The notes under the pieces were generated by a model. That model worked only from the letters and a program-made list of their open reading frames with translations. It made no database searches and was not told where the DNA came from. The position numbers and the translations under genes were made by a program. A stretch of 64,000 nt of DNA from the NCBI RefSeq assembly GCF_014201195.1, contig NZ_JACHDS010000001.1, forward strand, positions 5,456,001 through 5,520,000, written 5' to 3'. This stretch comes from Nocardiopsis mwathae (GTDB lineage: Bacteria > Actinomycetota > Actinomycetes > Streptosporangiales > Streptosporangiaceae). How positions within the stretch are numbered: position 1 is the first letter of the stretch; each line of letters begins with the position of its first letter. Below, one piece after another: positions 25,480-33,340 of this stretch.

Positions 25480-26027
25480 TGGGCGTCCTCCTTCTTGTGC
25501 GCAGCTCCGACGGTGTCACCGCCGCTGTGGAGCAGGCGGGCGCCTTCCTGCTCCAGTGGCGCCGGCGCTTCCCCGACGCCTGCGCGGACGGCGAGCTCCT
25601 GGGCGTGTGGCTGCGGAGGGAACTGGGGTCGGGCCTGCCCGCCTGGCGCCGGTCGGGCCGCGATGCCGCGCCGGGCGTGCGCGTCAACGACTGCCGGGAC
25701 CCGTACCGACCAGGTCGGGGAGTAGGGCATGATGTCGGTATCCGGGAGTCGCTGACCTGCGCGGACACGTGGGCGCTGTGCTGGGTCGACGGCGGTTGGC
25801 CGCGCGGAGCCGCGGAGCTCGGGCAGCGGCGGAGACGGATCCTCGACGGTCTGGTCTGCGAGGCCGACGGGCCGGGGCTGTTCCTTCCCGTCTTCGGGGC
25901 GGGTGAGGCGACCGGCGGCGTCGGGGCGGCCATGCGCGAGCTCCAGGGGAGGTATCCGCGCCTGGTCGGCGACACCTGGTTCGTCGACGACCGCCGACAC
26001 GGCATCCTCAGGTTTCGGGGACGGTGA
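25479..26027 (+). CDS. Hypothetical protein, third gene of the DabB-DabA locus
   Basis: A 182-residue soluble protein that I do not recognise. It begins with hydrophobic strand MGVLLLVRSSDG, has a helical QAGAFLLQWRRRFPDACADG and a Trp-rich late half (WALCWVDGGWPRGAAEL, VGDTWFVDDRRHGILRF). There is no signal peptide or membrane helix. Its ATG overlaps the dabA stop, so it is probably translated with DabA and may be an accessory or regulator of the carbon uptake pair. Confidence 0.65.
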   Translation: MGVLLLVRSSDGVTAAVEQAGAFLLQWRRRFPDACADGELLGVWLRRELGSGLPAWRRSGRDAAPGVRVNDCRDPYRPGRGVGHDVGIRESLTCADTWALCWVDGGWPRGAAELGQRRRRILDGLVCEADGPGLFLPVFGAGEATGGVGAAMRELQGRYPRLVGDTWFVDDRRHGILRFRGR

Positions 26028-26048
26028 ACACCGAAAGGACGTACGAGC

Positions 26049-27029
26049 ATGACGGCAGGCAGCGGGGACATCGAAAAGGCGGCGCGCGTGCTGCGGGCCG
26101 GGGGCCTGGTGGCGCTTCCGACCGAGACCGTCTACGGGCTGGGCGCCAACGCCGAGGACCCCGGCGCCGTGGCGCGCACCTTCGAGGTCAAGGGACGCCC
26201 GCCGACGCACCCGCTCATCGTGCACATCGGCGGGGCGGAGCAGTTGGCCGACTGGGTGGCGGATGTGCCGGAGGAAGCGCGTGTGCTGGCCGAGCGGTTC
26301 TGGCCGGGGCCGCTCACGCTCGTGCTGCGGCGCGGGGACCGGGCCTGCACGGAGGCGACCGGCGGGCTGGACACCGTGGCCGTGCGGGTGCCGGCCCACC
26401 CTGTGGCACGGGAGCTGCTGTCGGTGTTCGGTGGCGGTGTGACGGCGCCCTCGGCGAACCGGTTCGGGTCGGTGAGCCCGACGACGGCCGACCATGTGCG
26501 CGAGGAGCTGGGCGGTGCGGTCGACTTCGTGCTGGACGGCGGCCCGTGCCTGGTGGGAGTGGAGTCGACGATCGTGGACGTGTCGGGCGGGGAGCCGGCC
26601 GTGCTGCGTCCGGGCGGTGTGACGCGCGAGGAGCTGGAGGAGGCGCTGGGACGCCCGGTGCCGGTGCCCGGGGTGAGCAGGGTGCGGGTGCCGGGGCAGC
26701 ACCCGTCGCACTACGCGCCCCGCGCCCGGGTCGTGCTCGTCGAACCGGGGCAGGTGGCCGCCGAGGCCGAACGGGCCCGGGAGCAGGGGCACCGGGTGGG
26801 AGTCCTGCTCCCCCCGGCGCTGGCCGACGCCGAAGTGAAGGCGCACACCGTGGTGGCGGTCCCCGCGTCGCCGGCCGAGTACGCGCGCGACCTGTACGGG
26901 TTCCTGCGCGAGTTCGACCGGCGCGGGTGCGACCTCATCGTGGCCTGCCCGCCCGCGGACGAGGGGCTGGGCCTGGCCATCGCCAACCGACTCCACCGCG
27001 CCGCAGGCCCGCGCCCAGCCGCGCGGTGA
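26049..27029 (+). CDS. L-threonylcarbamoyladenylate synthase (Sua5/YrdC)
   Basis: A 326-residue two-domain Sua5. The YrdC domain (residues about 8-200) has the entry ALPTETVYGLGANAEDP, the FEVKGRPPTHPLIVHI loop with the conserved Lys-Gly-Arg, VPAHPVARELL and APSANRFGSVSPTTADHV, and VGVESTIVDVSGGEP. A linker QHPSHYAPRARV leads to the C-terminal Sua5 domain. It makes threonylcarbamoyl-AMP for the t6A modification at position 37 of ANN-decoding tRNAs. The ATG has GAAAGGA upstream. It follows the DAB locus by 21 bases and may share its transcript. Confidence 0.93.
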   Translation: MTAGSGDIEKAARVLRAGGLVALPTETVYGLGANAEDPGAVARTFEVKGRPPTHPLIVHIGGAEQLADWVADVPEEARVLAERFWPGPLTLVLRRGDRACTEATGGLDTVAVRVPAHPVARELLSVFGGGVTAPSANRFGSVSPTTADHVREELGGAVDFVLDGGPCLVGVESTIVDVSGGEPAVLRPGGVTREELEEALGRPVPVPGVSRVRVPGQHPSHYAPRARVVLVEPGQVAAEAERAREQGHRVGVLLPPALADAEVKAHTVVAVPASPAEYARDLYGFLREFDRRGCDLIVACPPADEGLGLAIANRLHRAAGPRPAAR

Positions 27030-27057
27030 CCGCGGCCCCCCCGGGGCTTCCCGCTCG

Positions 27058-27243
27058 ATGGCCATGGCGGCAGATCCGGTGGTGTCCGATTCGTCGGAAT
27101 GCTGCCCGTGGTCATCGAGGGACTTCGAGGCCATGGACTTCACCCGTCGGGTGCACCCTGACCCCTACGGCCTGGTCCCGGCCGTCATCGCGCGCGAGGA
27201 GGACGGCTCCTGGGCGGGACGTGCGGCCGTGCGCCATTCGTGA
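27058..27243 (+). CDS. Possible small hypothetical protein
   Basis: A 61-codon frame between the Sua5 gene and the ABC-F gene. The second half (MDFTRRVHPDPYGLVPAVIAREEDGSW) looks protein-like and has high third-position GC; a start at 27133 is possible. No clear ribosome site and no family. Confidence 0.3.
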   Translation: MAMAADPVVSDSSECCPWSSRDFEAMDFTRRVHPDPYGLVPAVIAREEDGSWAGRAAVRHS

Positions 27244-27316
27244 CGGGGCGGGGTGACCGCCCGCGCCCGAGAAAACCCTTCGACCCGGGCCCGCCTTCGG
27301 CGGCATAGTGCGCACT

Positions 27317-28987
27317 ATGGGTCACATCGACGTCGCCGGGGTCGCGTTCGCGCTGCCCGACGGGCGGATGCTGTTGGATGACGTCTCTTTCCGGGTCGGC
27401 GACGGGATGAAGGCGGTCCTCGTCGGCGCCAACGGGAGCGGGAAGACGACCCTGATGCGGGTCGTCGCCGGGGACGAGGCGCCGTCCGGTGGGGCGGTGA
27501 CCCGCAGCGGGCGCATCGGGGTGATGCGGCAGTTCATCGGCTCGCACGCCAACGCCACGGACGGGGCCGACGGGGTCGCGGCGCCGCTGACCGCGGCCGC
27601 CTCGGTGCGGGACCTGCTCGCGTCCGTGGCGCCCCCGGCCGTGCGTGCGGCCGCGCGTGAGCTGGACGCCGCCGAGCTGGTGATGATGGAGCGCGACGAC
27701 GAGCGGGCCCAGCTGCGCTATGCCCAGGCCCTGGCGGACTGGGCGGACGCCGGCGGATACGACGCCGAGGTGCTCTGGGACGTGTGCACGGTGGCCGCCC
27801 TGGGGATCCCGTTCGCCCGCGCCCAGTACCGCGAGCTGGGCACCCTCTCCGGCGGTGAGCAGAAGCGGCTCGTCCTGGAAGCCCTGCTGCGCGGGCCCGA
27901 CGATGTGCTGCTGCTCGACGAGCCCGACAACTACCTCGACGTCCCGGCGAAACTCTGGCTGGAAGAGCAGCTCCGCGCCACCCCGAAGACCGTGCTGTTC
28001 ATCAGCCACGACCGGGAACTGCTCGACCGCACCGCCACCCACGTCATCACCCTGGAGGGCGGCACGGCCGCCGGGAACACGGCGTGGGTGCACGGTGGCG
28101 GCTTCGCCGGGTACCACGAGGCCCGCGCCGACCGGCACACCCGGTTCGCCGAGATGCGGCGCCGCTGGGACGAGCGGCACGCGCAGCTGCGCGAGCTGGT
28201 GCGGACCCTGCGCCAGAAGGCCGCATACAACGACGACATGTCCAGCCGCTACCGCGCCGCCCAGACCCGGCTGCGCAAGTTCGAGGAGGCCGGTCCGCCC
28301 CCCGAACCGCCGCGCCCCCAGGACATCAGGATGCGGCTGCGCGGCGGCCGCACCGGTGTGCGCGCCCTGACCTGCACGGACCTCGAACTCACCGGCCTGA
28401 TGAAGCCGTTCTCCACCGAGGTCTTCTACGGCGAGCGCGTCGGCGTGCTCGGCTCCAACGGGTCGGGCAAGTCGCACTTCCTGCGCCTGCTCGCCGACCC
28501 GCCCGCCGTCGCCCACACCGGTGAGGCCCGCCTGGGCGCGCGCGTGGTCCCCGGCCACTTCGCCCAGACCCACCACCACCCCGAGTGGAACGGCCGCACG
28601 CTCACCGCGATCCTGGAGCAGGACCACGCGCTCCCGCTCGATCTGTCGGCACCGGTGCTGCAGCGCTACGAGCTGGTGCACCGGCGCGAGACGCGCTTCG
28701 ACGCGCTGTCCGGCGGGCAGCAGGCCCGGTTTCAGATCCTGCTGCTGGAGCTGTCCGGCGCGACGATGCTGCTGCTCGACGAGCCCACCGACAACCTCGA
28801 CGTCGAGTCGGCCGAAGCGCTGGAGACCGCACTGGAGGCCTTCGACGGCACGGTCCTCGCCGTGACGCACGACCGCTGGTTCGCGCGCTCCTTCGACCGC
28901 TTCCTGGTGTTCGGCGCCGACGGCGACGTCTACCCCTCCGAGGGCCCCGTGTGGGACGAGGGCCGGGTGCGCCGGGACCGCCCCTGA
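27317..28987 (+). CDS. ABC-F family ribosome-associated ATPase
   Basis: A protein of about 556 residues with two ATPase domains and no membrane helices. Domain 1 has GANGSGKTT, LSGGEQKRLVLEAL and LLLDEPDNYLD; domain 2 has GSNGSGKSH, LSGGQQARFQILLLEL and LLLDEPTDNLD. The linker between them is arginine-rich and helical (RRRWDERHAQLRELVRTLRQK). Such proteins act on the ribosome as translation factors or antibiotic-protection factors; the sequence does not decide which. ATG 27317 is preferred; an in-frame GTG at 27308 is possible. An AviRa-like rRNA methyltransferase gene lies 2 kb away. Confidence 0.88.
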   Translation: MGHIDVAGVAFALPDGRMLLDDVSFRVGDGMKAVLVGANGSGKTTLMRVVAGDEAPSGGAVTRSGRIGVMRQFIGSHANATDGADGVAAPLTAAASVRDLLASVAPPAVRAAARELDAAELVMMERDDERAQLRYAQALADWADAGGYDAEVLWDVCTVAALGIPFARAQYRELGTLSGGEQKRLVLEALLRGPDDVLLLDEPDNYLDVPAKLWLEEQLRATPKTVLFISHDRELLDRTATHVITLEGGTAAGNTAWVHGGGFAGYHEARADRHTRFAEMRRRWDERHAQLRELVRTLRQKAAYNDDMSSRYRAAQTRLRKFEEAGPPPEPPRPQDIRMRLRGGRTGVRALTCTDLELTGLMKPFSTEVFYGERVGVLGSNGSGKSHFLRLLADPPAVAHTGEARLGARVVPGHFAQTHHHPEWNGRTLTAILEQDHALPLDLSAPVLQRYELVHRRETRFDALSGGQQARFQILLLELSGATMLLLDEPTDNLDVESAEALETALEAFDGTVLAVTHDRWFARSFDRFLVFGADGDVYPSEGPVWDEGRVRRDRP

Positions 28988-29000
28988 GCGCCCTCAGCTC

Positions 29001-29064
29001 CGTTGGTCTCGGGGATATCGGGGTGAAAATCGCGCCTGATACCCCGATATCCCCGAGATCAACG
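29001..29064. repeat. 64-base palindromic element, copy 1
   Basis: Arms of 24 bases (CGTTGGTCTCGGGGATATCGGGGT and its near-perfect complement, one G-U pair) flank a 16-base loop beginning GAAAATCGC. It lies between the convergent ABC-F and DUF418 genes and probably terminates both. Confidence 0.85.
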
Positions 29065-29082
29065 CCGGATGGAGGTCGCGGG

Positions 29083-30354
29083 TCAGGTCTTGACGGGGGT
29101 GCGGGGCTTCTCGCGGGGGAGCACGCGTTCGGCGGTGCCGTTGGCGGCCCGGGTGAGCATGCGCTCCATCGGCCCGCTGCCGAACCGGGACCGCCATACG
29201 GTGGCCACGATGAACGCGGCGATCAGGTAGAGCTCGGCGTCGTGGGCGAGCACGTCGCTGATTCGGCCGTAGCCCTCACCCAGCGGGTCGGTCACCCACA
29301 TCAGGACGATGTGCGCCGAGTAGAGCGTGAGCGTCATCGTCCCCACCGACGCCAGCGGGTCGAGCAGGCGCCCGGCCCGGTCGGCCACGATCAGGCACAG
29401 GCCCAGCACGACGAGGGCGGCCCCGGTGTTGCCGAGCACTTCGAAGGTGGTGTTGCTGTGCGGCTCGGCGATCACCAGATCCTCGGCGGGGACGCCGAAG
29501 AGCGTCGGCAGCCCGTCGGGCAGCGCACGCACGGCCACCCAGGAGCCCCCGTAGCCGACGACCGCCCCGGCGAGCCCGCCGAGGACCAGGCGCGCGCGGA
29601 CCGACGCCGAGCGCAGGTCCAGGCGCCCGACGAGCATGCCGGCGATGACGTAGCCCATGAACGCCACCGCCGGGTACAGGCCGGTCGCGAGCAGGTCCAG
29701 CAGGCCGTCGGTCGGGGCCGACAGCTCGAAGGCCGCCCCCGGCCCCCGCGGCAGCACGTAGGAGAAGAAGGGGTCGTGCGAGGTGCCGAGGATCAGCGAC
29801 GGCCAGTCCTCGCCGAACAGCTCCGTGGCGCCATAGGCCAGGTTGCCGACCGTCGGCCCGATGAGGATGACCAGGCCGCCCACCAGCGCGAGGACCCGGC
29901 CGCGCAGCCACAGCAGCGGGAGTGCCAGCAGGAAGTACAGCCCGTAGTAGTGCAGGATCACCGCCGCGCTGTGGAAGGACGCGAGCAGGTAGCCGATGAG
30001 GACCAGGAGGGCCGCGCGCACCACGATCTTGACACGGGCGCGCCCCCGGTCCGCGGCGCTGGTGACCACGTCGCGCCGTCCCGCGATGAAGGTGAGGGAC
30101 ACCCCCGCGAGCAGGGCGAACAGCGCCGCGGACCGTCCGCTGACGGCGTCGAAGACGAGGACGGCCACGCGGTCGGCGAGGTTGACGGGGTCCGCGCCGC
30201 CACTGGCGATGGCGTAGGGCTCGCCGGAGACGGCGAACGCCGAGAGCGGCACGCCCAGGTGGGCGATGAACATACCGATCAGCGCGAGGCCGCGGGCGAC
30301 GTCTACCCCGGCGAGGCGGGCGCGCCGCGGTTCAGTGTGGCGTTCCTGTGCCAC
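29083..30354 (-). CDS. DUF418-family membrane protein with acyltransferase-like N-terminus
   Basis: A 423-residue membrane protein with about ten helices. The opening LAGVDVARGLALIGMFIAHLGVP resembles the HGSNAT-type transmembrane acyltransferase start, and the last third (LDPLASVGTMTLTLYSAHIVLMW) matches DUF418. Proteins of this type are thought to modify envelope or exported molecules, but none of the residues proves a reaction. The GTG start follows an in-frame gap; the 560 bases upstream hold no gene. Confidence 0.8.
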   Translation of the reverse strand: MAQERHTEPRRARLAGVDVARGLALIGMFIAHLGVPLSAFAVSGEPYAIASGGADPVNLADRVAVLVFDAVSGRSAALFALLAGVSLTFIAGRRDVVTSAADRGRARVKIVVRAALLVLIGYLLASFHSAAVILHYYGLYFLLALPLLWLRGRVLALVGGLVILIGPTVGNLAYGATELFGEDWPSLILGTSHDPFFSYVLPRGPGAAFELSAPTDGLLDLLATGLYPAVAFMGYVIAGMLVGRLDLRSASVRARLVLGGLAGAVVGYGGSWVAVRALPDGLPTLFGVPAEDLVIAEPHSNTTFEVLGNTGAALVVLGLCLIVADRAGRLLDPLASVGTMTLTLYSAHIVLMWVTDPLGEGYGRISDVLAHDAELYLIAAFIVATVWRSRFGSGPMERMLTRAANGTAERVLPREKPRTPVKT

Positions 30355-30918
30355 TGCTACTCCTGTGGGGGTCCCGGTCGGATTCGAGGGATGGGGGGAG
30401 GGGGGTGGCGTGCGGCGACCGGGGTTACGGGCCAGGGCTGTGCACGGCGGTGCCGATGGCGCGCGCCCTACCGGTGGCGCGGCGGGAGAACGGGAGAACC
30501 GGCGTCCTCAGGTGCGGCGGCGCCCCGCGAGCCCGGGCGGGTGTCCGCAGACCCCCCACGCGCCGCTCCACGGGCAGGCCGAAGGCGCCGGCCGCTGTCG
30601 GCGGGACGGCGGCCGCGCAGCAGGCCGGGGCGATCCCCCGCGGGGGATCGGAGAGCAGGGCGGACACGTGGCGGGGGTGCTCCTCGGGAGAAAAGGTGAG
30701 GACGCCGGGGGAGAGCCCGCGGCGACGTCGTGAATATTACCCTGTGCGACTTTCGAGTGTTCTGCGTGATCTCTGTTCCGCGCCCCCGGAGATCCGGGAA
30801 GGTGGACGCGCCTGAGAGAGGACGGCGGTGGACACCCTGGCGCGAGCACTCCCGCCGTACCGTTAGAGTTGTCCTATCGCCGTTCGCCGCCGAAAGGCGG
30901 AATGCGGGCGATACGCAT
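30355..30918. other. Gene-free stretch upstream of tRNA-Asp
   Basis: No convincing gene on either strand. It must hold the promoter of the DUF418 gene at its left end and that of the tRNA-Asp at its right; TAGAGT near 30865 in a less GC-rich setting is a possible tRNA -10 box. Confidence 0.5.
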
Positions 30919-30993
30919 GGTCCTGTGGAGCAGTTAGGAGTGCTCGCCACCCTGTCAAGGTGGAGGCCGCGGGTTCAAATCCCGTCAGGACCG
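30919..30993 (+). tRNA. tRNA-Asp (anticodon GTC), copy 2
   Basis: 75 bases identical to the copy at 19325-19399; similarity ends at the gene borders, so it is an ordinary second gene copy. Confidence 0.97.
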
Positions 30994-31014
30994 CACGGAC
31001 GCAGAACGAAGGAG

Positions 31015-31046
31015 AACCCGGGAGCCGCCACGGCCCCGGGTTTTTT
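31015..31046 (+). terminator. Terminator after tRNA-Asp copy 2
   Basis: AACCCGGG..GGCC pairs with GGCC..CCCGGGTT and is followed by six T. Confidence 0.88.
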
Positions 31047-31064
31047 CGCGTCCCACCGGATCCC

Positions 31065-31130
31065 CCGTCGATCTCGGCGGAGTGCACCGAATGACCGCCG
31101 ATAGTCGGTGCGGTTCACTGAGATCGACGG
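31065..31130. repeat. Palindrome related to the 64-base element
   Basis: Outer arms CCGTCGATCTC/GAGATCGACGG and inner arms GCACCGA/TCGGTGC form a long imperfect hairpin. The outer arms share GATCTC/GAGATC with the 64-base family but the rest differs. It lies between the tRNA-Asp terminator and the aviRa-like gene. Confidence 0.55.
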
Positions 31131-31149
31131 AACGGGATGATGGGGAACC

Positions 31150-31884
31150 ATGAGCTACCGCTACGCCACCGAGCGCGCCGACCGGTCCGACCTGGCCACC
31201 GGACAGGTGCTGCGGTCCGCCCCGGGGCATCCGGGGTTCCCGGTGCGGCTGGCCGACGAGCTCTTCCAGCGGGCCGCCGCCCACCTCGGCCCCGGGCCGC
31301 TCGGGCTGTGGGACCCGTGCTGCGGCAGCGGGTACCTGGCGACCGTCCTCGGCCTGCTGCACCGCGACCGGCTCGGGCATGTCCTGGCGACCGACGTGGA
31401 CCCCGACGCGCTCGGCATCGCCGCCCGCAACCTCGCCCTGCTCACCGCCGACGGGCTGGCCGCGCGCGAGCGGGAGCTGCGCGCGGGCGCGGTGGAGTTC
31501 GCCAAGCCGTCCTTCCTGGAGCGCGCCGACGCCGCGCGGCGGCTGGCCGACGGCCTCGCCCGCCTCGGCGGCGACCTGCCGCACACCGCCCGTCCGGGCG
31601 ACGCCTTCGCACCCGAGCCCCCCGGGCACCCGGTGGACCTCGTCCTCACCGACGTGCCTTACGGCGACCTCACACACTGGTCCGGTGCCGCCCCCGCGTC
31701 CGGCGCCGCCGACCCCGTCCCGGCGTTGATGCGCTCGCTGGCCTCCGTCCTGCCGGACCGCGCGGTCCTCGCCGTCACGGCGCGCACCCGCAGGATCGTG
31801 CTGCCGCAGGGTGTGTGTGCGCTGGAGCGAGTTCGGGTCGGCAACCGCGCGGCGGCCCTCGTGCGCGTCGCTGAACTGCGATGA
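31150..31884 (+). CDS. AviRa-like 23S rRNA (guanine-N1) methyltransferase
   Basis: A 244-residue protein that follows AviRa, the avilamycin-resistance methyltransferase, along its whole length: YRYATERADRSDLATGQVL, FPVRLADELFQRA, the SAM motif WDPCCGSGYLATVLGLLHRD near 54-73, ATDVDPDALGIAARNLALL, the catalytic-site block LVLTDVPYGDLTHW near 170-183 and the closing RIVLPQGVCALERVRVGNRAA. AviRa methylates a guanine in helix 91 of 23S rRNA and blocks orthosomycins. No orthosomycin genes are nearby, so it may be stand-alone resistance or a housekeeping modification. Confidence 0.85.
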   Translation: MSYRYATERADRSDLATGQVLRSAPGHPGFPVRLADELFQRAAAHLGPGPLGLWDPCCGSGYLATVLGLLHRDRLGHVLATDVDPDALGIAARNLALLTADGLAARERELRAGAVEFAKPSFLERADAARRLADGLARLGGDLPHTARPGDAFAPEPPGHPVDLVLTDVPYGDLTHWSGAAPASGAADPVPALMRSLASVLPDRAVLAVTARTRRIVLPQGVCALERVRVGNRAAALVRVAELR

Positions 31885-31935
31885 TGGGACGTCCGACAGG
31901 CTTTCCGGTCCACCACGGAGGACGGAGGACGCGTG

Positions 31936-32883
31936 ATGGAGCTGTTCCCTGCGGTCCCGTTACGGGACTGGGCCGACACCAAGGAGACCCTGCATCGCTT
32001 CCTCCAGGTCGTCGGCAAGATCCGGTTGACCTCGGCTCCGCGGCGCAACCACTGGTGGAACGCCCCCTACCACCTCAACGGCAACGGCATCACCACACGG
32101 CCGATGGGGGTGGTCGACGGCAACCCGGTGTTCACCGTCGACTTCGACTTCGTGGACCACCTCCTGGTGGCCCGCACCATCGACGGCCGCAGCGCGTCGT
32201 TCCTGCTGCCGGGTCACAGCGTGGCCACGTTCTACCGCGAGGTGCTCGCGACGCTGGACGGGCTGGGCGTGCACGCCCGCATCCCCCGTCCCCGCCCCTA
32301 TGATCTGCCCGACTCCGGGCGCCCCTTCGCCGAGGACGTCGAACACGCCCACTACGACCCGGAGGCCGCGAACCGCTACTGGCGGGTGCTCAGCCAGGTC
32401 AACATGGTGCTGGAGGAGTTCGCCGCCGGGTTCTCCGGCAAGACCAGCCCGGTGCACCACTTCTGGCACACCTTCGACATCGCGATGACCCGGTTCGGCG
32501 AGCGCGTCATCGATCAGCCGCGGAAGGCGGGTCCGCTGATCCGCGAGGCGTACTCGCGCGACGTGGTCTCCTTCGGCTTCTGGTTCGGTGACGAGAACAC
32601 CGGGGAACCGGCCTTCTACTCCTACACGGCGCCCGAACCCGAGGGCATCACCGACCGCCCGCTGCCCTCCGGGGCCCTGTGGGCCCCCAGTGGCGCGGGA
32701 CACCTCGCACTACTGCCCTGCGCCGAAGCGCGCCGCGCCCCCGACCCGAGGTCGGCGGTGCTCGCCTTCTACGAAGCCGCCTACCGGGCGGGAGCGGACC
32801 TGCTCGGCTGGGACCGCGCCGCACTGGACTGCCCGAGTGGTGTGACCGACCGGCTCAAGGCCAAGGGGGAGCAGTGGAGCTGA
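31936..32883 (+). CDS. DUF5996-family protein
   Basis: A 315-residue soluble protein of DUF5996, function unknown. Family blocks are seen: LRDWADTKETLHRFLQVVGKIRL, RRNHWWNAPYHLNGNGITTRPM, FDFVDHLLVARTIDG, PVHHFWHTFDIAMTRFGERV and the acidic FWFGDENTGEPAFYSYTAPEP. The ATG has GGAGG seven bases upstream; a GTG directly before it is less well placed. The following acetyltransferase gene starts within its last codons. Confidence 0.85.
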   Translation: MELFPAVPLRDWADTKETLHRFLQVVGKIRLTSAPRRNHWWNAPYHLNGNGITTRPMGVVDGNPVFTVDFDFVDHLLVARTIDGRSASFLLPGHSVATFYREVLATLDGLGVHARIPRPRPYDLPDSGRPFAEDVEHAHYDPEAANRYWRVLSQVNMVLEEFAAGFSGKTSPVHHFWHTFDIAMTRFGERVIDQPRKAGPLIREAYSRDVVSFGFWFGDENTGEPAFYSYTAPEPEGITDRPLPSGALWAPSGAGHLALLPCAEARRAPDPRSAVLAFYEAAYRAGADLLGWDRAALDCPSGVTDRLKAKGEQWS

Positions 32884-33182
32884 CCGTGATCGACGTGCCG
32901 GAGCGCAAGCGCTACGAGGCGCGTGACGCCGCCGGGGGCACTGCGGGATTCGCCGACTACATCGTGACCGACGAGATGGTCGTGTTCACCCACACCGAGG
33001 TGGACCCGGTCCACGAGGGCAGGGGCGTGGGGGGCAGCCTGGTGCGCGGGGCGCTGGACGACGTCCGTGCGCGCGGACTCGCGGTGCTCCCGCTGTGCCC
33101 CTTCGTCAAGGGCTGGATCCGTCGGCACCCGGACTACGCGGACCTCGTCTACCGGACCCGGCCCAGCAGCGTGACCGACTGA
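32874..33182 (+). CDS. Small GNAT-like N-acetyltransferase (YidJ-type)
   Basis: A 102-residue protein of the short GCN5-related group. It contains the strand YEARDAAGG, the DEMVVFTHTEV sheet, the acetyl-CoA loop VHEGRGVGGSLVRGAL at about 46-61 and the closing PLCPFVKGWIRRHPDY. The GTG start lies ten bases inside the DUF5996 gene. Substrate unknown. Confidence 0.85.
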   Translation: MELTVIDVPERKRYEARDAAGGTAGFADYIVTDEMVVFTHTEVDPVHEGRGVGGSLVRGALDDVRARGLAVLPLCPFVKGWIRRHPDYADLVYRTRPSSVTD

Positions 33183-33340
33183 TCCGCGCACGTTGGGTGG
33201 GCGGGCGGTGACCGACGCGAGGCATAGGTCACAGAATGGTCCGTTTACTGCAACGTGTGACACCTCGGGGTGTTCCACCCCAAATGGGTGGGTAATGCGG
33301 CGGTGGCATTCCCCCCAGTCGCAAAGGAGCACTTCGGGTC

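Noticed and set aside
19325-30993. Two identical tRNA-Asp genes as possible ends of an integrated element
   Set aside because: Similarity stops at the gene borders, the genes between are ordinary chromosomal ones, and no integrase or phage gene is present.
33183-33340. Possible glycine or other riboswitch in front of the alanine symporter
   Set aside because: Only a small GGGGTG/CACCCC hairpin is seen; the conserved cores of known amino-acid riboswitches are absent.
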